Source: Helicobacteraceae bacterium (GTDB lineage: Bacteria; Campylobacterota; Campylobacteria; Campylobacterales; Helicobacteraceae). From it: 64,000 bases of DNA. The notes under the pieces are model-generated. The model saw only the letters and a program-made list of their open reading frames with translations, was not told where the DNA came from and ran no database searches. Location of the stretch: NCBI GenBank assembly GCA_900766555.1, contig CAAFVR010000010.1, forward strand, positions 9,554-73,553, written 5' to 3'. Positions 19,000 through 27,492 of the stretch are shown one piece after another. How positions within the stretch are numbered: the stretch's first letter is position 1; the number at the start of each line of letters is the position of its first letter. The translations under genes were made by a program, and so were the position numbers.

Positions 19000-20812
19000 C
19001 TTGCTCCAATGTTTGATTTAGGGCCTTTTGGGCATGTTCTAAAATATCTTTATCTTCGCTGACATCAAAAAAGCTAAATTCCCTGCCGCTTTGTTTTTGA
19101 CCATTTAAAAGATCTCCAGAACTGCGATATTTTAAATCTAGCTCGGCCACCAAAAAACCATCTAGCGTTTTGCTAAATTCATTTAATCGCTTTGAATTAA
19201 GCGCTTCTGTGATCAAAAAGCAATGCCCTAAAATGCCATTTCTACTTACGCGTCCACGCAATTGATGCAGCGTTGCAAGCCCTAAATTTTCGGGCCTTGA
19301 GATTGCAATTGTGCTAAGGCGCGGAAGCGATATGCCAACTTCAATTAATGTGGTAGTTAGCAGAATTTCTCCATCTTTGGCAAAATCTTGCAGGATTTTA
19401 TCTTTATTTTTATCATTGCCATGCGTTGCAAAAACGCGCGGGAAATGCGCCTCCCAAAATGCTTTTGCCTCATTTAGGCTTTTGTAATTTGAGTTACTTT
19501 GCTCAACTAGCGGATAGACGATTATGCTTTGATAGCCCTTTTGGCACTCAGATCTGATGTGAGCTAAAAGCATGCCAAAATCGCCTTTTGAAATGATTTT
19601 AGTATCTATATTTTTGGGAAATGGCAGCTCTTTTATGAAGCTAAAATCAATTAGATTTTGATTTATCATGCCCAATGTGCGCGGAATTGGCGTGGCTGAA
19701 AATTGCAGAAAATGCGCAGATCCGCTGTGATCTTCATAAAGCATTTTGGACAAAAAGGCGCGCTGTTTTGTGCCAAAACGATGCTGTTCATCAATCATTA
19801 ATAACCCAAAATCGCTAGCATCAAATTTCCTATGCAGCAATGCCTGAGTGCCGATTACAAAATCACAATCGCTAAAATCAGCTTTATTTTCGCCGGTTAT
19901 TAGCGCGATTTTCATGTGACTTAGGCGCATTTTGGCCTCTTCAAATATTTGGCGCGCTAGAATTGTAGTTGGCGCCATTAGGAGCGATTTTTTCGGATGC
20001 ATCATAAAGGCGCTAGCTAGGATTATAATTGTTTTACCGCACCCCACATCGCCCACAATCATGCGTCTGGCGGCCTTTTTTGAGCTTAGATCCGCATGGA
20101 TTTGAGAAATCACCCTTTTTTGATCATTTGTAAGCTCAAATGGCAGGAATTTTATAAAAATTTCTGGACTATTTTGTGCGCTTAGCTTGGCTTTGAAATC
20201 GCGTTTTTTGGAGCGCAAATTTGATATATGAATGTAAATTTCAATAAATTTTTGCGCATAGATATGTTGTTTTGGCAGGCTTTTATGCAGCTTAAAATAA
20301 TTAAAAAGCTCCAAATCTGGCTCATAAATTTGCATCAGATCTGATATGAGACTCTCTTTTATGCCAATATCTGCTAGCGCATTTGGCAAGAGATCAAGGC
20401 ATAGGCGCAAAATAATTTTATCTTGCATATTTTTGATGCCAAAAATGGGCCTTATGCCGGTAAAGTTTGAGATTTTTGGATGAGTTATTTCAAAGATATG
20501 TTGAGAGAATTTAAAATCGCCATATATTTTTAGTATTTTTTGCGGTGTAAAATGCGTAAAAACCCAGGGTTTTGGCTTAAAAAGTGTAATTATTAGCGTT
20601 ATGTCATTTTTTGGAGCATATTTTTTTTCATCCCAGAAAATTGCGCTTATTTGGGTTACATTTTGGGATTTTCTAATGGCATTTATTTTAATAAATTCTG
20701 AGGCTTCTTGGCTTTTTGTGAAATCTGTAATCGGAAAGTGATTTTCATATCCCTTTGGAGAGATTTTTAACAGATCTAGCGCGGAATTTAGGCCTAGTTT
20801 TTTAAGATGCAT
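18986..20812 (-). CDS. recG: RecG-type ATP-dependent DNA helicase
   Basis: Branch-migration helicase that remodels stalled forks and recombination intermediates. The 608-aa protein has a shortened wedge region (about 1-220), Walker A GDVGCGKT (254-261), DEQH box (LLMIDEQHRFG), motif III FSATPIPRT, and C-terminal TTTLIEVGI and HQLRGRVSRNG (helicase motif VI), then the TRG-like tail. It is about 80 residues shorter than E. coli RecG, at the N-terminal end, as usual in this phylum. Its ATG shares one base with the queF stop (TAATG). Confidence 0.93.
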   Translation of the reverse strand: MHLKKLGLNSALDLLKISPKGYENHFPITDFTKSQEASEFIKINAIRKSQNVTQISAIFWDEKKYAPKNDITLIITLFKPKPWVFTHFTPQKILKIYGDFKFSQHIFEITHPKISNFTGIRPIFGIKNMQDKIILRLCLDLLPNALADIGIKESLISDLMQIYEPDLELFNYFKLHKSLPKQHIYAQKFIEIYIHISNLRSKKRDFKAKLSAQNSPEIFIKFLPFELTNDQKRVISQIHADLSSKKAARRMIVGDVGCGKTIIILASAFMMHPKKSLLMAPTTILARQIFEEAKMRLSHMKIALITGENKADFSDCDFVIGTQALLHRKFDASDFGLLMIDEQHRFGTKQRAFLSKMLYEDHSGSAHFLQFSATPIPRTLGMINQNLIDFSFIKELPFPKNIDTKIISKGDFGMLLAHIRSECQKGYQSIIVYPLVEQSNSNYKSLNEAKAFWEAHFPRVFATHGNDKNKDKILQDFAKDGEILLTTTLIEVGISLPRLSTIAISRPENLGLATLHQLRGRVSRNGILGHCFLITEALNSKRLNEFSKTLDGFLVAELDLKYRSSGDLLNGQKQSGREFSFFDVSEDKDILEHAQKALNQTLEQDAKR

Positions 20813-21282
20813 TAGCGATTTGTAATTTTTTCTAGTTGCAAATCGTGATTTTGCAAGCGATAAAAGGCGAGATCTTCATATTTTTTGCCATTTCCAAGAT
20901 TTACAAATGGGTCAATTGAGAGCCCGCCGCGGGGTAAAAATTTGCCCCAAACTTCGATATAGCGGGGTTTTAATAGCGCATTTAAATCATCTAGAATGAT
21001 ATTTACGCAGCTTTCGTGAAAATCGCCATGATTTCGAAATGAAAAAAGATATAACTTTAGTGATTTTGACTCAACTAATTTTAGATCCGGTATGTAGCTT
21101 ATATAAATTGTGGCGAAATCTGGCTGATTTGTGATCGGGCAAAGCGAGGTAAATTCTGGGCAATTGAATTTGACAAAATAATCGCGATTATGCCTATTTG
21201 GCACGGCCTCAAGCAGTTTTGGGTTGTAGCTAAATTCAAAGTCTACTTTTTTGCCAAGCTTAAGGCTGTCTTTTGGATTCAT
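20812..21282 (-). CDS. queF: NADPH-dependent 7-cyano-7-deazaguanine reductase
   Basis: Reduces preQ0 to preQ1 in queuosine biosynthesis. The 156-aa subunit is of the short QueF type, with nucleophile Cys48 and Asp55 in [14 protein letters not shown], and the [17 protein letters not shown] substrate block containing the conserved Glu. Start ATG 21282 has AAAAGGAC upstream; a longer in-frame start at 21321 would add unconserved basic residues and lies inside ribBA. Its stop overlaps the recG start and its start overlaps the ribBA stop (ATGA). Confidence 0.93.
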   Translation of the reverse strand: MNPKDSLKLGKKVDFEFSYNPKLLEAVPNRHNRDYFVKFNCPEFTSLCPITNQPDFATIYISYIPDLKLVESKSLKLYLFSFRNHGDFHESCVNIILDDLNALLKPRYIEVWGKFLPRGGLSIDPFVNLGNGKKYEDLAFYRLQNHDLQLEKITNR

Positions 21283-22331
21283 ATTTGTCCTTTTAGCTCG
21301 CTTAGATTTATTGTTTTGCAAATTTCAAGTCCAAAGCCGCCAAGTGCGTTGTATACGCGCTTTGAGTTGCTAAGTAATGTGAAATTATGCACGCCTAGAC
21401 TTTTTAAAATGCCAGATCCGATCCCAATATTTTTTACAATATCACCTGGTGCGCTTTTGTCGTCCAAAAAGATGATAAAGCCACCTTCTTTGGCAATTTT
21501 TTGCAAACTGAGGTAGAAAAAGTCAAATTTTGGCTCATCGCATAGGAATTCAAAATTGTTGCGCATGAATTGAAATTTCACAAAAGGCCTTTTTGCCTCG
21601 CCAAATTTGAGCGCAAAATGCGATCTTTTTAAATGATCTTGGAATTCGATTTTTGTGCAAGAATGGCTTAAAAAGCTAATTTGGCTTTGATTTATCAGAT
21701 CTAGCAAATTGTCATGTTCGATGCGATAGGCCACTAGATCTGAAATGTACAAAATTTTGATGTCATGTTCTTTTGCAAAATCGCTTATGAATTTATCGCC
21801 GCGCCTTGCCATTGAGCCGTCATCTTTCATGATTTCACAAATTACGCTAACTGGTTTTAGGCCGGCCAAAAGGCAGAGATCTACGCCGGCTTCGGTATGT
21901 CCGGTGCGCACGAGAACGCCGCCATCTTTGGCCACAAGTGGGAAAATATGGCCAGGGCGGACAAAGTCGCTTGGGCTTGGATTATCTTTGCACATGAGCT
22001 CAATTGTCATGGCGCGCTCAAAGGCGGAAATGCCAGTTTTGGCCTCTTTGGCGTCAATTGAGATTGTAAAAGCTGTGTGATGATTTGAATCATTATCTTG
22101 CACCATCGGAGGGAGGTCGAGCGTTTTTGCCAGATCCGAAGTGATGGCTGTGCAGATGAGCCCGCGCGCGAATTTGGCCATGAAATTTATTTTATCGGGA
22201 GTGGCAAAAATGCCAGCTAGCACTAAATCGCCCTCATTTTCGCGATCTTCATCATCCATGACAATTAGCATTTGCCCGCTTTTATAGGCATTTATGGCAT
22301 CTTTGATGCGCATCAATGTATTTTGATTCAT
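21279..22331 (-). CDS. ribB: 3,4-dihydroxy-2-butanone 4-phosphate synthase with degenerate GTP cyclohydrolase II domain
   Basis: The N-terminal 200 residues are a complete RibB domain for riboflavin synthesis ([50 protein letters not shown]). The C-terminal 150 residues align in length with RibA but lack the three zinc-binding cysteines (CxGx8CxC), so GTP cyclohydrolase II activity is not expected. H. pylori has a similar hybrid reported to have only the RibB activity (family knowledge). The short product is coded first in the ribB-queF-recG-cmoA operon. No Shine-Dalgarno is clear before ATG 22331. Confidence 0.93.
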   Translation of the reverse strand: MNQNTLMRIKDAINAYKSGQMLIVMDDEDRENEGDLVLAGIFATPDKINFMAKFARGLICTAITSDLAKTLDLPPMVQDNDSNHHTAFTISIDAKEAKTGISAFERAMTIELMCKDNPSPSDFVRPGHIFPLVAKDGGVLVRTGHTEAGVDLCLLAGLKPVSVICEIMKDDGSMARRGDKFISDFAKEHDIKILYISDLVAYRIEHDNLLDLINQSQISFLSHSCTKIEFQDHLKRSHFALKFGEAKRPFVKFQFMRNNFEFLCDEPKFDFFYLSLQKIAKEGGFIIFLDDKSAPGDIVKNIGIGSGILKSLGVHNFTLLSNSKRVYNALGGFGLEICKTINLSELKGQI

Positions 22332-22354
22332 AATAAACTTTAAATATTTGTGAA

Positions 22355-22360
22355 ATTATA
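22355..22360 (-). promoter_or_regulatory. -10 box (TATAAT) for ribB-queF-recG-cmoA
   Basis: TATAAT on the minus strand, 23 bases before the ribB ATG, in the gap between ribB and tRNA-fMet. Confidence 0.55.
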
Positions 22361-22413
22361 AAGAAATTAAAGAAAATGTGAAATTGCGATATTTTGAAAA
22401 ACGAAGTGAGATT

Positions 22414-22490
<77 letters not shown>

Positions 22491-22504
22491 CTTTAGCTTT
22501 AGCG

Positions 22505-22579
22505 TGGCTGGGGTAGAAGGATTCGAACCTCCGAATGCCTGGACCAAAACCAGGTGCCTTACCACTTGGCGATACCCCA
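22505..22579 (-). tRNA. tRNA-Gln(TTG)
   Basis: A 75-nt cloverleaf with acceptor TGGGGTA/TACCCCA, anticodon loop TTTTGGT (anticodon TTG), T-loop GGTTCGAATCC and encoded CCA. It is 14 bases upstream of tRNA-fMet in the same transcript. Confidence 0.96.
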
Positions 22580-22592
22580 ACTTGAACCCGCG

Positions 22593-22621
22593 ATTTTAGT
22601 AAAAAGCGCTGGACTTGTCAA
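22593..22621 (-). promoter_or_regulatory. Sigma70 promoter of tRNA-Gln/tRNA-fMet
   Basis: On the minus strand a perfect TTGACA (22616-22621) is followed after exactly 17 bases by TAAAAT (22593-22598), which ends 13 bases before the tRNA-Gln 5' end. It is the only full -35/-10 pair noted in the window, in keeping with high stable-RNA transcription. It lies just after the metK stop. Confidence 0.75.
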
Positions 22622-22633
22622 GACAAAGGCATT

Positions 22634-23791
22634 TTAGCCTAGGAATTTTAAGATTTCATCAACTTTATTAGTTTTCTCCCAACTTACGTCGTCGCGACCA
22701 AAATGCCCATAGCTGGCAGTTTTTTGATAGATCGGATTTAGCAGATCTAGCGTTTCTATAATGCCCTTTGGCGTCAAATTAAAGATTGCTTCAACGCATT
22801 GTGTGAGCCTTGAATCATCGTATTTGCCGGTGCCAAAGGTATTTACAAAAATGCTAACTGGTTTTACTACACCAATTGCATATGCGATTTGCACAAGCGC
22901 TTTTTGAGCTACTTTTGCGGCCACTAAATTTTTTGCGATATAGCGCGCAATATATGCTCCAGATCTATCAACTTTGCTAGGATCTTTGCCACTAAATGCG
23001 CCGCCGCCATGTGGGCAGGCTCCGCCGTATGTATCTACTATTATTTTGCGTCCAGTTAGGCCTGTATCGCCCATCGGACCGCCAATTATGAATTGTCCGG
23101 TCGGATTTATGTGATAGATTATGTCATTTGTTAGCAGCTCTTTTGGGGTCACTTTTTTTATGACTTCTTCGATGACTGCTTCTTTAATTTTGGCTTGGGA
23201 TATATCTGGGGCATGTTGGGTTGAGACTACAATTGTGTGAATTGCTTTTGGCGCATTGTTTTCATAGGCCAATGTGACTTGGGATTTGCCATCTGGGCGG
23301 AGGAAATCTAAGCGGCCACTTTTGCGCGCATTAGCTAGTTCTTTTGTGATTTTGTGGGATAAATCAAGCGCTAAGGGCATTAAAGATGGCGTTTCATCGC
23401 ATGCATATCCAAACATTAGGCCCTGATCGCCAGCGCCGATTTCGCCACTTTCTAGATCCACGCCTTGGGAAATATCTGGGCTTTGCTCGCCAATGCAATT
23501 TAATACACCAACGCTTTTATAATCCATACCAAAATCCGCATTATTGTAGCCGATATCTTTAATAACACCTCTGGCTATATCTTGGATTGGTACATATGTT
23601 GTGGTTTTTAGCTCGCCAGATACGACGCAAAAGCCATTGCCAAGCATCACTTCGCAGGCCACTCGCGCCTTTTTGTCGCGCGCTATTATGTAGTCAAGTA
23701 CGGCATCGCTTACTTGATCAGCCATTTTGTCTGGATGGCCTTCTGTCACAGACTCTGAGGTAAAGAGGAAATCACCTTTAAAATTATTCAT
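22634..23791 (-). CDS. metK: S-adenosylmethionine synthetase
   Basis: Makes SAM from methionine and ATP. The 385-aa protein carries the MetK signatures [25 protein letters not shown] (115-126 region) and [19 protein letters not shown], with the usual three-domain length. ATG 23791 has AAGGAG at proper spacing and a TATAAT box at 23813-23818. It is a single-gene unit. Confidence 0.98.
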   Translation of the reverse strand: MNNFKGDFLFTSESVTEGHPDKMADQVSDAVLDYIIARDKKARVACEVMLGNGFCVVSGELKTTTYVPIQDIARGVIKDIGYNNADFGMDYKSVGVLNCIGEQSPDISQGVDLESGEIGAGDQGLMFGYACDETPSLMPLALDLSHKITKELANARKSGRLDFLRPDGKSQVTLAYENNAPKAIHTIVVSTQHAPDISQAKIKEAVIEEVIKKVTPKELLTNDIIYHINPTGQFIIGGPMGDTGLTGRKIIVDTYGGACPHGGGAFSGKDPSKVDRSGAYIARYIAKNLVAAKVAQKALVQIAYAIGVVKPVSIFVNTFGTGKYDDSRLTQCVEAIFNLTPKGIIETLDLLNPIYQKTASYGHFGRDDVSWEKTNKVDEILKFLG

Positions 23792-23812
23792 AATATTCTC
23801 CTTGAAGCTTGG

Positions 23813-23818
23813 ATTATA
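23813..23818 (-). promoter_or_regulatory. -10 box (TATAAT) for metK
   Basis: TATAAT on the minus strand, 21 bases before the metK ATG; the leader contains only the AAGGAG ribosome site. Confidence 0.55.
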
Positions 23819-23885
23819 TGAAAATAATTACCATTACATATTAAAACTGGCCAAGCTCCCCAAAGTTTTGTTCAAAAAGTTTTAC

Positions 23886-24296
23886 TCAAAAAGTTTTGTT
23901 GAAGAAAAGTTTTTTTCTAAGGGCATTATTTGTATATTTCAGAGAAATGATATTAAGCGCATAGATTTGGCCGCTAACAACTCGTGCGAACGGGTATTTT
24001 TGATAATAGGCCTCTTTTATATTTTTGGCGGGGGGAGCTAGATCCGCTCTGATTTGAGCGCCCTGTATTTTTAGCACATTAGTTTCATTATTATGTATCG
24101 AGACAGAGCAGTTTTTTTGCTCTTTTAAAAGCTTTGAATGCAGCGATTTTGAATTGGATTTAAAGATCAAAAAATGGCAATCATTAATTTTTGCATAAGC
24201 ATAAAAAACGCTTGCGCAATGCGTGGATTTGCCATTTTGGAGAGCTAAGGTTAGAATATGATTTTGCTCCAAAAATAGGATTATTTCTTGATACAT
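23886..24296 (-). CDS. YhbP/UPF0306-type FMN-binding split-barrel protein
   Basis: A 136-aa protein whose C-terminus (YQKYPFARVVSGQIYALNII followed by LKYTNNALRKK) matches the pattern of E. coli YhbP, of the pyridoxamine 5'-phosphate oxidase-like split-barrel fold. The biochemical role of that family is not established; a flavin-dependent oxidoreductase or heme-handling activity is possible. ATG 24296 is chosen over TTG 24305. It is divergent from rmuC, with only about 21 bases between the two ATGs, and neither has a good ribosome site. Confidence 0.65.
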   Translation of the reverse strand: MYQEIILFLEQNHILTLALQNGKSTHCASVFYAYAKINDCHFLIFKSNSKSLHSKLLKEQKNCSVSIHNNETNVLKIQGAQIRADLAPPAKNIKEAYYQKYPFARVVSGQIYALNIISLKYTNNALRKKLFFNKTF

Positions 24297-24317
24297 TTGA
24301 CTCAAATATTAATTGGC

Positions 24318-25580
24318 ATGTTGATTATTTCTTGGCTTTTAATAATTTTTCTAGGATTTTTTAGCATATTTTGGCGCAAAAAAGCGCTTGAGCTCAATTT
24401 AAAGCTAACAAATGGAGAAATTTCTTATGAATTAAAGCTTCGTGAATTAGAGTTACAAAAGCAATTTCTAGATGACAAAATAATTGAGCTAAAAAGTGAT
24501 TTAGATGTCAAAAATAGCGAATTATTGGAGCTAAAAAATAGCTTTAAGTTACAACTTGAAACATCTTTAAAAGAAAATATGAGCTCTCTTGAAAGCTCGC
24601 TAAAAAGCCATTATGAAGCGCAAAATAAAATATTATTTTTGCAAAATAAAGAGGTCATAAGTAAGGATTCTAAAAAGATTTTAGATGAAATTTTTAACCC
24701 AATTGAGCAGAAAATAAAGGGTTATACAAAAAGTTTAGATGAAAATAGTGGGAGCTTGGAAACACAGCTAAAGCGCATGTTTGAGTATTCTCAAAGTATC
24801 GGGCAAAAGGCAGATAATTTAGCTCTAATTTTAAAGGGGGATAAAAAAATTAGGGGTAATTTTGGCGAGCTAAAATTGCGTCAAATATTAGAATCAAGCG
24901 GACTTCAACAGGGTTCTCAATATATTATGCAAGAGAGCTTTGTGTTACAAAATGAATCAGGAAATGATGCAAAATTTATCCCAGATGCGATTGTTTATAT
25001 AAATGATGGAAGAGGCGTTGTAATTGATTCTAAATTTTCTATGCCAGATCTAGAGTTTGGTGAGCATCAAAGCTCAAGCTCGCTGATTTCGGAGCAAATT
25101 GCGAAAAATCTAAAATCTCGCATCGATGAACTGGCCAAAAAGCCATATGCAGATATAAGGATGGAGAATTTTAAGGCCTTTGGTTATGTGTTACTTTTTG
25201 TACCATATCAAAATGTGCTTGATTTGGCCCTGCATTATGATAGTTCACTTTTTAGCTATGCTGAGAGTCGCCAAGTATATTTGACATCGCCACAGACGCT
25301 ATTAATTGCGCTAAAAGTCATAAATATGAGCTGGATTAATGAAAATCGCAATAAAAATGTAGCCAAGATGCTAGATCTGATGGATGGTTTCAAAAAGGAA
25401 CTTGTGCGCATTATAAATGGCTTTGATGGGCTAAAACGTGATATCGAAGGTGTTAGTAAACGTTACTTAGAGTTACATTATAATTTACACGAAAAGCGCG
25501 GCAATCTCTTAAGGCGTCTAGATCAGCTTGATTCAAATAAAATTATCGAAGACAAAAATATACTCGAGCTAGAAAACTAA
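24318..25580 (+). CDS. rmuC: DNA recombination protein RmuC-like
   Basis: RmuC-family proteins limit sequence inversions at repeats; a nuclease role is proposed. The 420-aa product has an N-terminal hydrophobic anchor (residues 1-18), a long coiled coil (about 25-130, rich in Leu/Glu/Lys) and the C-terminal RmuC domain beginning near FGELKLRQILESSGLQQGSQY and including VIDSKFSMPDLEF and YVLLFVPYQNVLDLAL. The start is uncertain: TTG codons at 24288 and 24297 are in frame and would overlap the divergent gene; ATG 24318 avoids this. Confidence 0.85.
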   Translation: MLIISWLLIIFLGFFSIFWRKKALELNLKLTNGEISYELKLRELELQKQFLDDKIIELKSDLDVKNSELLELKNSFKLQLETSLKENMSSLESSLKSHYEAQNKILFLQNKEVISKDSKKILDEIFNPIEQKIKGYTKSLDENSGSLETQLKRMFEYSQSIGQKADNLALILKGDKKIRGNFGELKLRQILESSGLQQGSQYIMQESFVLQNESGNDAKFIPDAIVYINDGRGVVIDSKFSMPDLEFGEHQSSSSLISEQIAKNLKSRIDELAKKPYADIRMENFKAFGYVLLFVPYQNVLDLALHYDSSLFSYAESRQVYLTSPQTLLIALKVINMSWINENRNKNVAKMLDLMDGFKKELVRIINGFDGLKRDIEGVSKRYLELHYNLHEKRGNLLRRLDQLDSNKIIEDKNILELEN

Positions 25581-25608
25581 GATATCACAGCAATGTGACA
25601 TAGCGGAG

Positions 25609-25700
25609 ATCAGATCCGATGTGGGGCTCTAATTCTCTTTGGTGCAATATTTTTAGCAGAAATGCGGAGAGTTAGAGGCTAGATCCGATCTGATATTTTT
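25609..25700 (+). terminator. Intrinsic terminator-like hairpin built from an inverted pair of the dispersed ATCGGATCT repeat
   Basis: Left arm starts ATCAGATCCGAT (25609-25620) and continues into GCTCTAATTCTCT; the right arm mirrors this with GAGAGTTAGAGGC then ATCCGATCTGAT (25683-25694). The paired arms extend about 30 bases with several mismatches, with a loop near 25640-25667, and are followed by a T5 run at 25696-25700. It lies 28 bases after the rmuC stop, so it most likely ends that transcript. Pairing was judged by eye. Confidence 0.55.
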
Positions 25701-25822
25701 AACCCAGCTCCCCGTCTTCGCATTATAAGCACGCCGCACGGGCCCGGGGGAAATTAGAGGGTGCGGATGCGGAAATGAGATGGGCAGATGAGATTTTAGG
25801 AGGATGTGGCGAGAGGCGGGAT
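25701..25822. other. Non-coding GC-rich patch between convergent genes
   Basis: This 122-base stretch is clearly richer in G and C than its surroundings (for example GCCGCACGGGCCCGGGGG near 25732). It has no plausible gene on either strand, no tRNA and no clear repeat. It may be a decayed gene or inserted fragment. Together with the hairpin it fills the 242-base gap between rmuC and the small acidic gene. Confidence 0.4.
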
Positions 25823-26140
25823 TTAGGCCAATATATCTAGCATATGGGTGTTATTTTGCGCGGTATCATCGCCATCGTTTTTTTCGGCCAATTCTAATTC
25901 TTGGGCTAGATTTTGCTCCTCTTGCTCCTCTTGTTCTTCTTGGGGCCTTTCTTGCGGCGTGGCATTTGAGCCATCTTTTTGGGTTTTTTCTATTTCCTCT
26001 GGAGATTTTAGTTCTTTTGGGAAATGTTTCTCATTGAAATTATTAATGTTTAAATCCGTAACATTTGGCGGCACTTGAGGTATTAGATTTTGCGCATTTT
26101 GATTGATATAAGTTATGTTTCCAATTGGGGAGATTGACAT
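25823..26140 (-). CDS. Small acidic protein of unknown function, glutamate/glutamine-rich
   Basis: A 105-aa protein, unrecognised. The first 30 residues (SISPIGNITYINQNAQN) look conserved in style and I have an impression of similar openings in Campylobacter hypothetical proteins, but cannot confirm it. The middle is highly charged, with a short EEQEEQEEQ run, so probably disordered; no signal peptide or membrane segment. That it is a real gene is supported by an excellent AAAGGAG eight bases before ATG 26140, which lies inside the last codons of the rqcH gene (28-base overlap). Function unknown. Confidence 0.6.
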   Translation of the reverse strand: MSISPIGNITYINQNAQNLIPQVPPNVTDLNINNFNEKHFPKELKSPEEIEKTQKDGSNATPQERPQEEQEEQEEQNLAQELELAEKNDGDDTAQNNTHMLDILA

Positions 26141-27492
26141 GCTGGCTCCTTTACAAAATGCAAGGTTTTTTGCTTGCTGTATATCACATTTGCATCAGCT
26201 CTTAATTTTACAAATTTCCTTAATGTATAATCGACCCACACTTTGTGAAATGTAGTAAAAGAGGCCAATATTTCGGCACATTTTGTGATAACTTCAATGC
26301 TTGGAGTCGTTTTGCCGCAATGAATTATCCCGTGGCTCGCTGGGATATCGCGGGCATGCAGCCATATATCATTACCTTTTGCTAGGCTTACTAGATCTTT
26401 ATTTTCCTTCCAATTTCGGCCAACTGAGAATTTATAATTTTCTATAAAAAATGTTACAAATTTACCCAAATCTTGCTTTTTTAGATTCTGTACTTTAAAA
26501 ATATTTAAATCACTTAGTGATTTTGTAGCCTGCACAAATGCTATTTGATGTGTCAAAAAAGCTAATTTTTCTTCTATATTTTGCAGCTGAATATTTATGC
26601 CAGCGGCCTTTTGCTCAAGCTTTTTTGCGCGATTATAATGCCAATTTATAGCCTCATTTATATTTATAAAACTCTGAGTCATCGCTCCAAAAATTTGCTC
26701 TATTTTATATGGCTTAAAATGCTCTCTATTTAGCTCTAAATTTTGTGCGATTTCGCGCAGCACTTTGGCATTTTCAATCAAATCTTGCGCACTTGTTAGG
26801 CCATTTTTTAGCGCCTTTAGATTTTCACTTTTTTTATTTAGATAATTTATTGCGCTCTCTTTTTTTTGCTTTAAACTGTTTTGTAGGCTTATTTCATAGG
26901 CTTGCTTTAGATCTGATATGAGATTTGATGTGATTTTTTGCTCATCAAAAAGTTCTGTATTTTGCAAATCTTGCGCACTTTTTGGCGGTATTTTTGGCTG
27001 ATCTAGCGGGATTAATAAGCTATTTTTAAGTACTTCGCGATAACTTTGTGAGCTATTTAAAAAGCGTAACGCTTCAATTACTCTATTTTCTGAATCTAGT
27101 AAAATTGCATTTGTATGCTTATTTGTTAGCTCAAAATGTAAAGAAAAAAGTTGCTTTTTGTAACTATTTTGTTGCTCTAATGTTAATATTATTATTTTAT
27201 TTAAACCATCTGTTCTGCATTCTTTTATTTTGGAGGCACGCAATTTCTCCAAAGCTATATCAAATGGCGCTTTATACGAACCTGAGAGTTGTATATCATC
27301 AGATATAAAAATGCTATTTTGATATCGCGTTAAATTGATATAAAATACTTGATGTAACAAAATGTTACTATTATTACTTCTACTTCCGCTAACTTTTAAT
27401 AGAAATAAATTGTCACCAACGCGCTTTAAAAGTTCTAGCTTTGTAAAATTATTTAATAGCTTTGCGACATTATAAACTAGCGCAAAATTCAT
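26113..27492 (-). CDS. rqcH: NFACT-family ribosome quality-control protein (RqcH/fibronectin-binding-like)
   Basis: A 459-aa NFACT protein: an N-terminal NFACT-N region, a central coiled coil (about 230-320) and C-terminal NFACT-R/DUF814 (VGRNWKENKDLVSLAKGNDIWLHARDIPASHGII). In bacteria RqcH binds stalled 50S-peptidyl-tRNA and adds alanine tails that mark the chain for degradation; older annotations call the family fibronectin-binding. The protein is about 100 residues shorter than B. subtilis RqcH. Its start overlaps the recN stop by four bases. Notably no copy of the dispersed CGGATCT word lies in this gene. Confidence 0.82.
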   Translation of the reverse strand: MNFALVYNVAKLLNNFTKLELLKRVGDNLFLLKVSGSRSNNSNILLHQVFYINLTRYQNSIFISDDIQLSGSYKAPFDIALEKLRASKIKECRTDGLNKIIILTLEQQNSYKKQLFSLHFELTNKHTNAILLDSENRVIEALRFLNSSQSYREVLKNSLLIPLDQPKIPPKSAQDLQNTELFDEQKITSNLISDLKQAYEISLQNSLKQKKESAINYLNKKSENLKALKNGLTSAQDLIENAKVLREIAQNLELNREHFKPYKIEQIFGAMTQSFININEAINWHYNRAKKLEQKAAGINIQLQNIEEKLAFLTHQIAFVQATKSLSDLNIFKVQNLKKQDLGKFVTFFIENYKFSVGRNWKENKDLVSLAKGNDIWLHARDIPASHGIIHCGKTTPSIEVITKCAEILASFTTFHKVWVDYTLRKFVKLRADANVIYSKQKTLHFVKEPACQSPQLET

